From Gemmatimonadota bacterium (GTDB lineage: Bacteria; Gemmatimonadota; Gemmatimonadetes; Gemmatimonadales; Gemmatimonadaceae): a DNA stretch of 64,000 bases. The stretch is from the NCBI GenBank assembly GCA_016719105.1, contig JADKAQ010000046.1, positions 824,247-888,246 of the forward strand. Direction: 5' to 3'. Made by a program: the position numbers and the translations under genes. Shown here one piece after another: positions 26,478 through 35,677 of the stretch. How positions within the stretch are numbered: the stretch's first letter is position 1; each line of letters opens with the position of its first letter. The notes under the pieces are model-generated. The model made no database searches and was not told the origin of the DNA. It saw only the letters and a list, made by a program, of their open reading frames with translations.

Positions 26478-29435
26478 ATGCCCGTTCTGCCGCTGCGACC
26501 CACCACCCTCGCGATGGCGCTGGCAACCCTCGCCGTCCCGCGGGGAGGGCGTCCGCCGGCCACCGTCGACGTGACCGTCACCGAGGGGACGTCGATGGCG
26601 GTGGCCGTTTCACATGACGGGATGCAGCTCGCCCTCGACCTGCAGGGAAGTATTTGGGTACTCCCGGTCTCGGGGGGGAAGGCGCGACGCATCACGGACG
26701 AGTACAACGACGCGCGGCAGCCCACCTGGTCTCCCGACGGGCGCACGATCGCTTTCCAGGGCTTTCGTGACGGCGGCTACGACATCTGGGCCGTGCGCGC
26801 CGACGGCACGGGGCAGCGCAAGCTCACCTGGGGGCCGCACGATGACCGCGAGCCCGCGTGGTCGCCCGACGGCAAGTCGGTCGCCTTCGCCTCGGACCGC
26901 AGCGGCAACTACGACATCTGGATCCTCGACGTCGGCAGCGGTGCGCTGCGGCAGGTCACGCGCGACGCGGGCGAGGACTACATGCCCACCTGGTCGCCGG
27001 CTGGCGACGCGATTGCCTTCATCGGGACGCGCAACGGCGCGCCGGGCGTTCAGGCCGTGACACTCTCGTCAGGCAGCGAACGCACGGTCACGCCCACCGC
27101 CGGTCGCTTCGACGCCCCGTCATGGGGGCCGAGCGGGGCGATCGTGTATCATGCCGGCGGCGCCGGCGTGAGTCGCCTCGAGGTCGACGGACGACCGCTC
27201 ACTGGCGACGAGAATGCCTTTGCCTTCCGGGCCGGGTGGCTTTCGCTCACCGAGATCGCGTACGTCTCCGACGGCAAGATCCGTCGGCGCGCGCTCGCCG
27301 GCGGCGCGGCGCGCACGATCGAGTTCACCGCCACGCTACGCGTGAACACGCCCGCGTACACGCGCCGCGTGCGCAACCTCGATTCGCGCGCGCCCCGCCA
27401 GGCGCTTGGCCTGGTGGCCCCCGCCGTCTCCCCCGACGGGAAGCAGGTGGCCTTTGCCGCGTTAGGCAACCTGTACCTCATGCCGGTCGGCGGCACGCCG
27501 CGCGCGCTCACCAACGACGCCGCGCTCGACACCGATCCCGCCTGGTCACCCGACGGGCGCTATCTCGCCTGGTCGAGCGATCGCGCGGGCGGGACGCTGC
27601 TCGACCTGTGGCTGTACGACACGCGCGACGGAAGCATGCGGCAACTCACGCGCGAGGCCACGTCGGCCATGGCCCCCGCGTGGTCGCCGGACGGCACGCG
27701 CATCGCCTTCCTCGATGTCGACGGGATCTGGCGTGCGGCCAGCGTGGCGATGGTGGAGGTGGCGAGCGGCACGGTGACGACGCTGTACCCGCAATCGTTC
27801 GGCCCGGGGGCCCCGACCTGGTCGGGCGATGGGCGTCGCGTGATCGTGACGGCGCTCCAGCGCTACTCGGCGCGCTTTCGCGAGGGGACCAACCAGCTCC
27901 TGTCGATGGCCATCGACGGGAGCGGCACGCGAGTGCACGTCCCGGTCGAGCACCTCTCCATCGACTCGCGCGGAGGGGCCGGTCCGGTCACCTCGCCCGA
28001 CGGCTCGATGCTCGCCCTCATCTACGAAGGGGTCCTGTCGGTGGTGCCGGTTGCGCCTGACGGCCGCCCACTCGGCCCGCCGCGCCGCCTGACGACGGAG
28101 ATCGCCCACGCCCCGAGCTGGACCGGCGACTCGCGCGCCCTGCTGTACCAGTCCGACGACAAGCTGCACCTCGTCGACCTGGAGAGCGGCCAGGTGCGCG
28201 ACGTCCCCGTCACGCTCCCGTATGCGCCCGCCATCCCCACCGGACGCGTCGTCGTGCACGCTGGGCGCCTGGTCGACGGGGTGAGCGACCAGGTCCGCAC
28301 CAACGTCGACATCATCATCCGCGGCAACCGCATCCAGCGCGTGGTACCGCACGCGGCGGCCAACCTGGTGGGAGCGCGCGTGGTCGATGCCTCGAAACTG
28401 ACGGTGATGCCGGGGCTCATCGAGTACCACACCCACCTGCAGAAGGACTTCGGCGCCAACGCCAACCTGGCGTACCTGGCGTTCGGCGTGACCACAGTCC
28501 GCTCGCCCGGCGGCACCCCGTACGAGGCGGTGGAGGATCGCGAGGCGGTCGACGCCGGCGTGCGCCCGGGACCCCGGATGTTCGTGAGCGGCTACCTCAT
28601 GGAGTGGCAGCGCGTCTACTACAAGATGGCGGTCGCCGTCAGCAGCAATGCCCACCTCGCGCTCGAGCTGCAACGCGCCCGGGCGCTGCAGTTCGACCTG
28701 CTCAAGAGCTACGTGCGCATGCCCGACCTGCAGCAGCGGCGCATCGCCGACTTCGCGCATGCCATGGGCGTCCCCGCCGCGTCGCACGAGATCTATCCCG
28801 CCACCCTCTCCGGCATGGACGGGACCGAGCACACCACGGGGACGAGTCGCCGCGGCTATTCCCCCAAGGCGGCCACGCAGCAGCGCTCGTATGGCGATGT
28901 CGCCGCGCTCTTCGCCGCGTCCGGGATGCCGATCACCCCCACGCTGGCGCTGAGTGGCGGCGGGTTGCGCCGTCTCTTCTCGCAGGACTCGACCTTCGGG
29001 CGCGACCCGCGCTTCGCGCTCTATCCGCCGTGGCTGCGGGCGATGAACGCGCAAGGGGGCGGCGCACCGCCGGGGACGGTGGACGCGGGGGCCGGCGGGC
29101 GCATGGTGATGGGGCTCATGCGCGCCGGGACGCGCATCGTCGCCGGGACCGACACGCCCAACGCGGCCACGTTGCACGGCGAGATGCTGAGCTACGTGCT
29201 GGCCGGGATGACGCCACTCGAGGCGCTGCGCGCGGCGACGGTGAACAGCGCCGAGCAACTCGGGATCGACGCAGGGGTGGTGGCGGCGGGGAAGCTCGCC
29301 GACCTCGCCATCGTCGACGGCAACCCGCTCGACGACATCACCGCGACCACGCGCGTGCGCTACACCATTGCCAATGGCCGCGTGTTCGACGTGCGCGAGC
29401 TCGTCGCGCCGCGCGCGTCAGGCATGGAGCGTTAG
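26478..29435 (+). CDS. Secreted amidohydrolase with N-terminal TolB/WD40-like beta-propeller
   Basis: 985 residues. After a short signal-like N-terminus, residues about 40-580 hold repeated TolB-type blades (PTWSPDGRTIAF, PAWSPDGKSVAFASDRSGNYDIWI, PAWSPDGRYLAWSSDR; at least six). Residues about 590-985 are a metal-dependent amidohydrolase: GRLVDG, the HxH in MPGLIEYHTHL, a Lys in DLLKSYVRMP, His in AASHEIYP and TEHTTG, Asp in AGTDTPN, then the closing sheet GKLADLAIVDGNPL. Such fusions are common in soil phyla and annotated as prolidase/imidazolonepropionase-like, with substrate unknown. The stop TAG lies inside a GTTAGGC heptamer. Confidence 0.88.
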   Translation: MPVLPLRPTTLAMALATLAVPRGGRPPATVDVTVTEGTSMAVAVSHDGMQLALDLQGSIWVLPVSGGKARRITDEYNDARQPTWSPDGRTIAFQGFRDGGYDIWAVRADGTGQRKLTWGPHDDREPAWSPDGKSVAFASDRSGNYDIWILDVGSGALRQVTRDAGEDYMPTWSPAGDAIAFIGTRNGAPGVQAVTLSSGSERTVTPTAGRFDAPSWGPSGAIVYHAGGAGVSRLEVDGRPLTGDENAFAFRAGWLSLTEIAYVSDGKIRRRALAGGAARTIEFTATLRVNTPAYTRRVRNLDSRAPRQALGLVAPAVSPDGKQVAFAALGNLYLMPVGGTPRALTNDAALDTDPAWSPDGRYLAWSSDRAGGTLLDLWLYDTRDGSMRQLTREATSAMAPAWSPDGTRIAFLDVDGIWRAASVAMVEVASGTVTTLYPQSFGPGAPTWSGDGRRVIVTALQRYSARFREGTNQLLSMAIDGSGTRVHVPVEHLSIDSRGGAGPVTSPDGSMLALIYEGVLSVVPVAPDGRPLGPPRRLTTEIAHAPSWTGDSRALLYQSDDKLHLVDLESGQVRDVPVTLPYAPAIPTGRVVVHAGRLVDGVSDQVRTNVDIIIRGNRIQRVVPHAAANLVGARVVDASKLTVMPGLIEYHTHLQKDFGANANLAYLAFGVTTVRSPGGTPYEAVEDREAVDAGVRPGPRMFVSGYLMEWQRVYYKMAVAVSSNAHLALELQRARALQFDLLKSYVRMPDLQQRRIADFAHAMGVPAASHEIYPATLSGMDGTEHTTGTSRRGYSPKAATQQRSYGDVAALFAASGMPITPTLALSGGGLRRLFSQDSTFGRDPRFALYPPWLRAMNAQGGGAPPGTVDAGAGGRMVMGLMRAGTRIVAGTDTPNAATLHGEMLSYVLAGMTPLEALRAATVNSAEQLGIDAGVVAAGKLADLAIVDGNPLDDITATTRVRYTIANGRVFDVRELVAPRASGMER

Positions 29436-29451
29436 GCTCGGCCGGCCGAGC
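29436..29451. terminator. Perfect 16-bp palindrome between convergent genes
   Basis: GCTCGGCCGGCCGAGC directly follows the amidohydrolase stop codon and lies between it and the convergent DUF1905 gene. A terminator or transcript-end role is likely from position. There is no loop in the perfect form and no U-tract, so folding is less certain than for the other hairpins. Confidence 0.4.
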
Positions 29452-29529
29452 CCCTCTCCGCACCGCGACGGCACGGCCCGTTCCGGTCGGGGAGGGATGC
29501 AGCGGCCGCGACGCCGCTGGCCGTTCGCG

Positions 29530-29808
29530 TCAGAGCGAGCGGAACTCGATCGTCACACGCACCGTGTCGCCATCGCCCTTGTCCCCACGGACCTTGGCGG
29601 GGACGGCGAGCAGCGTGCGGCCGTCCTTGCCGCGCCACACGCTGGTCTCCCACGTCGTTCCGTCCACCGTCGCGCGCACGGGTGTGCGCCCCCACCCATG
29701 CGTCACCGGCGGCGCCAACCGATCGGGGACCGGGACGAAGTGCCACCCCCCCTTTCCCGGATACCGGAAGAGCGTCCCGCGAAACTGCCCACCATAGCGT
29801 GCTGTCAT
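29530..29808 (-). CDS. DUF1905 domain protein
   Basis: 92 residues from the ATG at 29808. The line FRGTLFRYPGKGGWHFVPVP and the strand set TVDGTTWETSVWRGKDGRTLLAVPAK (given here in outline) match DUF1905, a small beta-barrel domain with a conserved GxxGWHFV motif. It ends GDTVRVTIEFRSL. The frame remains open far upstream, but that part is the shadow of the decarboxylase gene on the other strand. Function is unknown. The start is 93 bp from the divergent decarboxylase start, so the two may share a control region. Confidence 0.85.
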   Translation of the reverse strand: MTARYGGQFRGTLFRYPGKGGWHFVPVPDRLAPPVTHGWGRTPVRATVDGTTWETSVWRGKDGRTLLAVPAKVRGDKGDGDTVRVTIEFRSL

Positions 29809-29901
29809 GCCACGAATCTGCGCGCAAAAGGTGGCGTACGCGACACGCGTGGCGGCGCTTTCCTCTTGTCGGACCGCCCGCGGGTCCCTGTAGCTTTCGA
29901 C

Positions 29902-31374
29902 ATGCACTGTGACCCATCGACGGACTCCGCCCATCCCGACGACGTGGCGCCGGCGGCGCTGGCCAACCTCGAGTTCACGCCTGACGAGATGCGTGCCATG
30001 GGGCATGCCGTGGTCGATCGCAGCGTGGCGCACCTCGCGGCCATCGGCGACATGCCCTCCATGGGCGACCTCGACGCCACCGCACTGTGCCGCGCCCTGC
30101 GCGAGACAGCCCCGGAGCAGGCGAGCACGCTCGAACCGCTCCTCGACCTGCTCTTCGACACGCTGATTCCCCGCTCGTTCAACACGGCGAGCCCGGGCTA
30201 CTTCGCCTATATCCCGGGTGGAGGCGTCTATCCCGCCGCCCTCGCCGACTTCATCGCCGACACGGTCAATCGCTACACCGGCGTGTGGAACGCCTCGCCC
30301 GCGCTGGTGCAGCTCGAAGGCAACGCACTGGAGTGGCTGCGCGAGTGGATGCACTTCCCCGTTGGGGCTGCCGGCCTGTTCACCCCCGGCGGCTCGATGG
30401 CCACGTTCAACGCCATCCTCTGCGCACGCGAACGTCACCTCGGCCCCGACATTCGCCCGGGGACGCTCTACACCTCCGACCAGGGTCACCACAGCATCGA
30501 GAAGGCGGCGAAGCTGGCCGGGATTCATCACGATCGGGTGCGCCTCGTTCCCGTCGACCGCACCTTTCGCATGCGCGTCGACCTGCTCGCCGACGCCATC
30601 GCCCGCGACCGGGAGCAGGGATTGCGCCCCTTCATGGTCGCCTCGTCGGCCGGGACGACCAACACCGGCGCCGTCGATCCGCTCGACGACATCGCCGACC
30701 TGTGCGCGCGCGAAGCGCTCTGGCACCACATCGACGGCGCCTACGGCGCCTTCTTCCACCTCGTCCCGGAGTTGCAGCCGCTGCTGCGCGGGCTGCCGCG
30801 TGGGGACTCGCTCACGCTCGACCCGCACAAGGGGATGTTCCTCCCGTACGGCACCGGCGCGCTACTCGTGCGCGATGGCTCGGCGCTGCGCGCCGTGCAC
30901 ACCGCAACGGCAGGCTACCTCCCGCAGAACCAGTCGGAGTTCTACGATCCGGCCCAGCACGGTCCCGAACTGTCGCGCGGCTTTCCCGGGCTGCGCGTCT
31001 GGCTGGCGGTCAAGCTCTACGGCGCAGCGCGCTACCGCGCGGCGATTGCCGAGAAGCGGACGCTGGCCCTGTGGGGTGCCCAGCAGGTCGCGCGTATTCC
31101 CGGCATCGTGATCGACGCCGAGCCGCAGCTCTCGCTCTTCGCCTTTCACCTGACGGGCCCTAGCCTAACGACACAGGCGGCGCGTGACGAGGCGACGCGG
31201 CAGCTCATGGACCGCGTCAACGCGCAGGGACGCGTGATGCTCACCGGCTGCGTCGTGGACGGGCGTCACCTGGCGCGCATCTGCGTCATGAGCTTCCGCA
31301 CCCACCGCGAGCACCTCGAGGCCTGCGTGGAGGACCTCACCACGGCGGCCGCCGCGATCCTCGCCGGACACTAG
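29902..31374 (+). CDS. PLP-dependent group II decarboxylase (aromatic-L-amino-acid decarboxylase-like)
   Basis: 490 residues, the usual length. Signatures: SPGYFAYIPGGGVYPAALAD near 95-115, the pyridoxal phosphate region FTPGGSMATFNAIL, His in SDQGHHSIEKAAK, Asp/Ala in WHHIDGAYGAF, and the PLP-binding Lys near residue 310 in LTLDPHKGMFLPYG. It decarboxylates an aromatic or acidic amino acid; which one cannot be told from this sequence. It is cytoplasmic. The start ATG at 29902 is chosen because the open upstream part overlaps the previous genes. A 12-bp repeat array follows the stop. Confidence 0.92.
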   Translation: MHCDPSTDSAHPDDVAPAALANLEFTPDEMRAMGHAVVDRSVAHLAAIGDMPSMGDLDATALCRALRETAPEQASTLEPLLDLLFDTLIPRSFNTASPGYFAYIPGGGVYPAALADFIADTVNRYTGVWNASPALVQLEGNALEWLREWMHFPVGAAGLFTPGGSMATFNAILCARERHLGPDIRPGTLYTSDQGHHSIEKAAKLAGIHHDRVRLVPVDRTFRMRVDLLADAIARDREQGLRPFMVASSAGTTNTGAVDPLDDIADLCAREALWHHIDGAYGAFFHLVPELQPLLRGLPRGDSLTLDPHKGMFLPYGTGALLVRDGSALRAVHTATAGYLPQNQSEFYDPAQHGPELSRGFPGLRVWLAVKLYGAARYRAAIAEKRTLALWGAQQVARIPGIVIDAEPQLSLFAFHLTGPSLTTQAARDEATRQLMDRVNAQGRVMLTGCVVDGRHLARICVMSFRTHREHLEACVEDLTTAAAAILAGH

Positions 31375-31387
31375 CGCCCGGAGGGTC

Positions 31388-31464
31388 GCGACGTGACTCG
31401 CGACGTGACTCGCGACCGCACGTGACTCGCGACCGCACTCGCGACCGCACTCGCGACGTGGCTC
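31388..31464. repeat. 12-bp tandem repeat at the start of the GMC accessory-subunit gene
   Basis: Units GCGACGTGACTC at 31388-31399 and 31400-31411, a compound unit at 31412-31428, GCGACCGCACTC at 31429-31440 and 31441-31452, and GCGACGTGGCTC at 31453-31464. It starts 13 bp after the decarboxylase stop and runs into the proposed N-terminus of the next gene, where it encodes TRDR-type repeats. Several GTG codons in the array could serve as starts. Confidence 0.85.
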
Positions 31465-32225
31465 TCGACGCGGCCGCCGCGCCGGGCGATACTCCGCGCA
31501 CCCTGCCGCAGCCGTCTCCCCTCACTCGCCTCGCCGTGCCTGACGACCCCTCCGCATCGAACGCGGCGCCGGAGACCCACGCCTCCCGCCGCCGCTTCCT
31601 CAAGGCCGCCGGCGCGGTCGCCGCCAGCGCCGCGGCCGCCACGGTCGGCTCGACCGTGGGCTGTGCGCCCAGCACCTCACGCGATGGGGAGGGGAAGGCG
31701 ACGCGCGAGGAGGTACCGCAAGCACTCCCGACGAGGACCCTCGACCGCCGGACCCTCGACGCCGTCGGTGACGTTGTTCTCCCGTCTACAATCGGCAGCG
31801 CCGGCCGCGCGCAGGCGGTCGAGGCCTTCGTCACCTGGGTCGACGAGTACGACCCGGTCGCCGAGGAGATGCACGGCTACGGCTACGCCGACGTGCGCTA
31901 CCTTCCCCCCGATCCGGCACCGGGATGGCAGTCGCAGCTGATCGGGCTCGACCTGCTGGCCCAGCGCATGCGCCAGCGCTCATTAGCCGAGTGCGACGCC
32001 GCCCAGCGCCTGGAGGTGCTCACTGCTGCGCTGGCCACGGTCGACGCGCAGCGCCTCCCCGCGCCGTTAGGCGCGCCGCATGTGGCGCTGGCGCTTCTCT
32101 CGCACTGGGCCAACTCCCCCGGCGCGTGGGACCTGGCCCTCGAAGCCACGGTCGCCCCGAACACCTGCCGCCAGCTGGATGGCATCGACGCCAAGCCACG
32201 CAGGGCCTTCGGAGGGACCGCATGA
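31422..32225 (+). CDS. Tat-exported gluconate 2-dehydrogenase subunit 3-like protein (GMC accessory subunit)
   Basis: 267 residues if started at the GTG at 31422. Internal GTGs at 31458 and 31536 are equally possible and the first would read through the repeat array, so the start is uncertain. A twin-arginine signal (SRRRFLKAAGAVAASAAAA) is followed by a Cys (STVGCAPS). The mature part is helical with LDRRTLDAVGDVVLP, the typical opening of gluconate_2-dh3 proteins. These small subunits are needed for export of the partner FAD subunit, which lacks its own signal. The stop overlaps the GMC start (ATGA). Confidence 0.85.
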   Translation: MTRDRTRDRTRDVALDAAAAPGDTPRTLPQPSPLTRLAVPDDPSASNAAPETHASRRRFLKAAGAVAASAAAATVGSTVGCAPSTSRDGEGKATREEVPQALPTRTLDRRTLDAVGDVVLPSTIGSAGRAQAVEAFVTWVDEYDPVAEEMHGYGYADVRYLPPDPAPGWQSQLIGLDLLAQRMRQRSLAECDAAQRLEVLTAALATVDAQRLPAPLGAPHVALALLSHWANSPGAWDLALEATVAPNTCRQLDGIDAKPRRAFGGTA

Positions 32226-33820
32226 AGACCGTCAGTGGCGACATCATCATCATCGGCAGCGGGATCACCGCAGCCAACATGGCGGCCCACCTCGCCGACA
32301 ACACCACGCGCTCCATCACCGTCATCGAGGCCGGGCGCCACAGCACGCCGTTTCGCGAGCGCGGCAAGGCGCGCGACCGATACCTCGCCTACGGGGAGAA
32401 TCCGTGGTCGCGCGATCACATCGATGACCAGAACGCCCTTGGCGTGACCTACGGCTTCTCCCCCAACATGCACGTCGGCGGCCTCGCGATGCACTGGGGT
32501 GGCGTGGCGCCGCGCTACTCGCCAGAAGACTTCACGACCAGGTCGCTGTACGGCATCGGCACCGATTGGCCCTTCACGTACGAGGAACTCGATCCCTTCT
32601 ATCAGGAAGCGGAGGAGCGCATGGGCGTCGCGGGGGAACAGGGCCCCCCATCGCTCGACCCACGCGGTCGGCCGTTTCCGCTGCCGCCGATCCCGGTCAA
32701 CTACAACCTCAAGCAGCTGCAACTGTGGGCGCGCAACGCCGACATCGCCACGTGGAGCACCCCGTCGGCCAAGAATTCCGTCCCCTACCTCGGGCGTCCG
32801 CAGTGCCAACGCTGCGATACCTGCTATCCGGTGTGCCCGTCAGGCGCAAAGTACTCGCCCGACTTCACGTGGGATGCGCTGCTGTCCACGAAGAAGATCA
32901 CCCTCGTCACCGAAACGCTCGTCAGGCGCCTGGTGGCCGACCCGAAGACCGGGCGCATCGTGCGCGCCACCGGAAACCGCACCGACGCCGGCGGCGAGGA
33001 GGTCACCATCGAGGGGAAGACCTTCGTCCTCGCCGGCGGCTTCGTCTGGTCGCCGCACCTCCTCCTCCTCTCACGCGACTCGGCCTTCCCCAACGGGTTG
33101 GCCAACCGCAGCGGGCTGGTGGGGAAGTACCTCGCCGGGCATCGGAACATCGGCGGGCAGATCTCGCTCCCCATGGAGCTCTTTCCTGGGATCAACTCGC
33201 AGCACTCGCTGGTGTCCAAGCAGTTCCAGCGCGCCAGCTACAAGGGGAAGTACCTCAGGCACGACCTGCGCATCTGGGAATCCGGCGTCGGACGGAACGC
33301 GCGCCTGCGTGACGACGATGGCACGCTCCTGCTCGGCGACGCCCTCCTGGCCGACTGGAAGCAGCGCGCCAAGGGAGCGACCGCGCGTGTGCGCGCCTAC
33401 TACGACGTGCTCCCGGACAAGGAAAGCAAGCTCACCCTCGACGACACGGCGAAGAACCGTTTTGGCGATCCGATGCCACGCGTCGCATTCAAGGACGCGC
33501 CGGAGAGTGCGGCCCTGCGCGCGTGGCAGGAGGAGGAGCTGCGGAATCTCTTCCGTCGCATGGCCAAGGCTGGCGGCGGCGAGGTCCTTTCACTGGCCAG
33601 CAGCTCCAACGACATCGGGCAGGAGCACCCCACCGGCGGCTGTCGCATGGGGAACGACCCGAGCACGAGCGTGGTCGACGGCTGGGGGCGCGCGCACGAC
33701 CATGAGAACCTGTGGGTCGCCGGGGCGCCGGCGCAGGTGAGCGCTTCCTGCTGCAACGGGACGCTGACGTTCGTTGCGGTTGGACTCCGAACCGCCGCGG
33801 GAATCGTGAAGGCGGGCTAG
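32222..33820 (+). CDS. GMC-family FAD dehydrogenase, catalytic subunit
   Basis: 532 residues. FAD motif IIIIGSGITAANMAAHL at the N-terminus, HVGGLAMHWGG near 84-94, a Cys cluster CQRCDTCYPVCPSGAK (C195, C198, C201, C205) that could hold an Fe-S centre, and the active-site region EHPTGGCRMG followed by GWGRAHDHENLWVAG and NGTLTFVAVGLRTA. No signal peptide; presumably carried out through the Tat system with subunit 3. It probably oxidises a sugar or polyol in the periplasm and passes electrons to a cytochrome. The substrate is unknown. Start by ATGA overlap. Confidence 0.9.
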   Translation: MKTVSGDIIIIGSGITAANMAAHLADNTTRSITVIEAGRHSTPFRERGKARDRYLAYGENPWSRDHIDDQNALGVTYGFSPNMHVGGLAMHWGGVAPRYSPEDFTTRSLYGIGTDWPFTYEELDPFYQEAEERMGVAGEQGPPSLDPRGRPFPLPPIPVNYNLKQLQLWARNADIATWSTPSAKNSVPYLGRPQCQRCDTCYPVCPSGAKYSPDFTWDALLSTKKITLVTETLVRRLVADPKTGRIVRATGNRTDAGGEEVTIEGKTFVLAGGFVWSPHLLLLSRDSAFPNGLANRSGLVGKYLAGHRNIGGQISLPMELFPGINSQHSLVSKQFQRASYKGKYLRHDLRIWESGVGRNARLRDDDGTLLLGDALLADWKQRAKGATARVRAYYDVLPDKESKLTLDDTAKNRFGDPMPRVAFKDAPESAALRAWQEEELRNLFRRMAKAGGGEVLSLASSSNDIGQEHPTGGCRMGNDPSTSVVDGWGRAHDHENLWVAGAPAQVSASCCNGTLTFVAVGLRTAAGIVKAG

Positions 33821-34140
33821 CCGCGGTAGTCCTCCCGCACCGGCGCAAACACGTCGAGGATCTCGCAGTCGGTGATCGCCCGCCCGTAGTGCACCGCGTT
33901 AGGCGGGATCACCGCCATCGTCCCCGGGACGCAGCGATGCGGGACGCCATCGATGGTGAGTTCGTACTCGCCACGCAGCACGTGCGCCACCTGCTCGTGC
34001 GGGTGCGAGTGCGCCGGAAGCTGCGCCCCCTGCGTGATGCGCCAGAAGGCGAAGGTCATGCGCTCGGAATGCACGAAACGCCCGACATGGCCGGGGAAGA
34101 CTTCGCGCTCGGGCTGCTCACCCACGATGTGGAATGACAT
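33817..34140 (-). CDS. Cupin-domain protein
   Basis: 107 residues forming one cupin barrel. Motif 1 is HSHPHEQVAHVLRGEYEL (metal-binding His/His/Glu, with the last His as AHV) and motif 2 is PPNAVHYGR with a His. It is cytoplasmic. The stop overlaps the convergent GMC stop by four bases. It probably binds a metal and a small ligand; the enzymatic role is unknown. Confidence 0.9.
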   Translation of the reverse strand: MSFHIVGEQPEREVFPGHVGRFVHSERMTFAFWRITQGAQLPAHSHPHEQVAHVLRGEYELTIDGVPHRCVPGTMAVIPPNAVHYGRAITDCEILDVFAPVREDYRG

Positions 34141-34152
34141 GGGGCGGAAACC

Positions 34153-35385
34153 TTACCCCTGACCGTCGCGCGGTCCAGCGGCGTACACCTTGGTGATCGG
34201 GATCGGGGCCGGGCTCCCGAGCGACGGACGGTGGCCGCGCCGCCCCCGTCCCCCGCGCGACGGCATCGGCTCCACCGCGATCACCGGCGTCGGCCCGGCC
34301 TCCAGCACCGGCTTGCGACGCTGCGCCCGCCACAGCCAGACCGTCCCCACCGCCAGCCCGCCAAAGAAGATCAGGAACGACGACGACTGCAGCAGGATCC
34401 ACGGCGCGCGGAACACCCCCCACTTGCCCAGGATCTCGATCGGCGTCCACACGACGATCATCGCCCCAACCGAAAAGCGGATCGCCGGCCCCCATCCCTT
34501 GAACTGATAGAGCCGCCAGACGCAATACAGCGACCCGGCCAGCGAGGCGAACAACAGCGCATTGGTGAAGACCGAATGCACGCCGAGGAAGCTCTCGTCG
34601 TACGCCCACAGGAGGATGAGGTAGAAACCCCACACCGTGGTCGCGTACTGGAAGGCGCTGCGCGGCCCGTAGTTGTCGATCTTCCCGGTCGCGATCGCGC
34701 CGCGCATGGTCGGGACGTGCCGCCGCCACCATAGCGCGAGCGGGCAGCGCGACGCTTCGAGGAACATGAGGTACGCCATCACCAGCACCAGCGCCCCCCA
34801 CGTGTACTTGAGGAGGACGTACTCGCCGTAGATCGCCACCAGCTGGCCATCCATCACCGTGACCGACTTGGCGACCCCCAGCGTGCGAGCGGCCATCGTC
34901 AGGCCGTACTCGATGCCGCCGGTCCAGATCAGGTTGCCCGCGAAGATTCCCAGGATCGACTGCGCCGCGTCGCTCTTGAGGCGCGAGGTGGCCCACATGA
35001 GCAGGCCGCCAAGTGCAACGAGCGCGAGCGTCGCCTGGGCCAGGAACGGGGTCACCGGAAGCGTCCGCATCGGCACGTCGCGCCCGGCACGCGCCTCAGC
35101 CAGTGCCGCCGCGAGCACGCGCTGCTCGTCCGGATTCGTCGTCTTCTTGAGCGCCGCCTCGAACTCCTCGGGGAGGGTGAGGTCGGTGAACATGCGCGCC
35201 GGACTCCCCGCCGCGGGCGAGGGACGTTCGATGCGATGCTCGGCGTAGTTCACGACCACCATCAGCAGGTGGGCCGATGCCAGCATCAGGAGCATGAAGC
35301 CGCTGGAGAGCATCGTGCGCAGCAGCGCCGAATGCCGCCAGCCGGAACCGCTGCTCGTGTTCGTTGCGCCGATGCGTGCGTCCAT
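34153..35385 (-). CDS. Multi-pass membrane protein of unknown family
   Basis: 410 residues. About seven hydrophobic segments are visible: near 22-46 (GFMLLMLASAHLLMVVV), 112-131, 138-158, 183-208, 250-265, 275-295, 303-320 and 330-352. A soluble loop at about 50-110 contains charged residues and Pro, probably on the outer side. The C-terminal tail is basic and Pro-rich. Trp and Tyr are frequent in the helices. I recognise no family. It sits 12 bp upstream of the cupin gene on the same strand, so the two may be co-transcribed. Confidence 0.8.
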   Translation of the reverse strand: MDARIGATNTSSGSGWRHSALLRTMLSSGFMLLMLASAHLLMVVVNYAEHRIERPSPAAGSPARMFTDLTLPEEFEAALKKTTNPDEQRVLAAALAEARAGRDVPMRTLPVTPFLAQATLALVALGGLLMWATSRLKSDAAQSILGIFAGNLIWTGGIEYGLTMAARTLGVAKSVTVMDGQLVAIYGEYVLLKYTWGALVLVMAYLMFLEASRCPLALWWRRHVPTMRGAIATGKIDNYGPRSAFQYATTVWGFYLILLWAYDESFLGVHSVFTNALLFASLAGSLYCVWRLYQFKGWGPAIRFSVGAMIVVWTPIEILGKWGVFRAPWILLQSSSFLIFFGGLAVGTVWLWRAQRRKPVLEAGPTPVIAVEPMPSRGGRGRRGHRPSLGSPAPIPITKVYAAGPRDGQG

Positions 35386-35677
35386 GGTCGCGTCCGGCTC
35401 CAGCGTCGGAGTGTGCCGTCGGTCGCACGCCCGATCGGGTGGTGCGACGTCCCAGCGCGGCGGCTTCGCGAACGACCGAATCCGCCGAGGTTACGTCGCG
35501 AACCTACAGCGCCAGGTTCCGTTCGGTTAGGAGGGTATCCCTACATCGCGATCCGGGGGCTCCCCTAAAACCGGCGCGCGCTTTCCGGTGTTTCCCCCTC
35601 ATGGCAGGTCAGCGCCTCGGGCAGGCCGGCCGCGGCACTCGGGCCGCGCGGCGTTGTCTCGGGCCCGTGCACGACGC
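35386..35677. other. Intergenic region, 292 bp, no gene seen
   Basis: This lies between the divergent membrane-protein gene and the sugar porter. It contains a GTTAGGA variant of the window-wide heptamer near 35525 and an A/T-richer patch at 35525-35545, the likeliest promoter area. The sugar-porter frame is open back to 35588. Confidence 0.35.

Noticed and set aside
29530..30828. 432-residue minus-strand frame over the decarboxylase gene.
   Set aside because: Only its last 92 codons (DUF1905, 29530-29808) look like protein; the rest is the antisense shadow of the decarboxylase.
31375..31480. CRISPR-like repeats after the decarboxylase.
   Set aside because: Units are 12 bp, contiguous and degenerate with no spacers, so this is a minisatellite.
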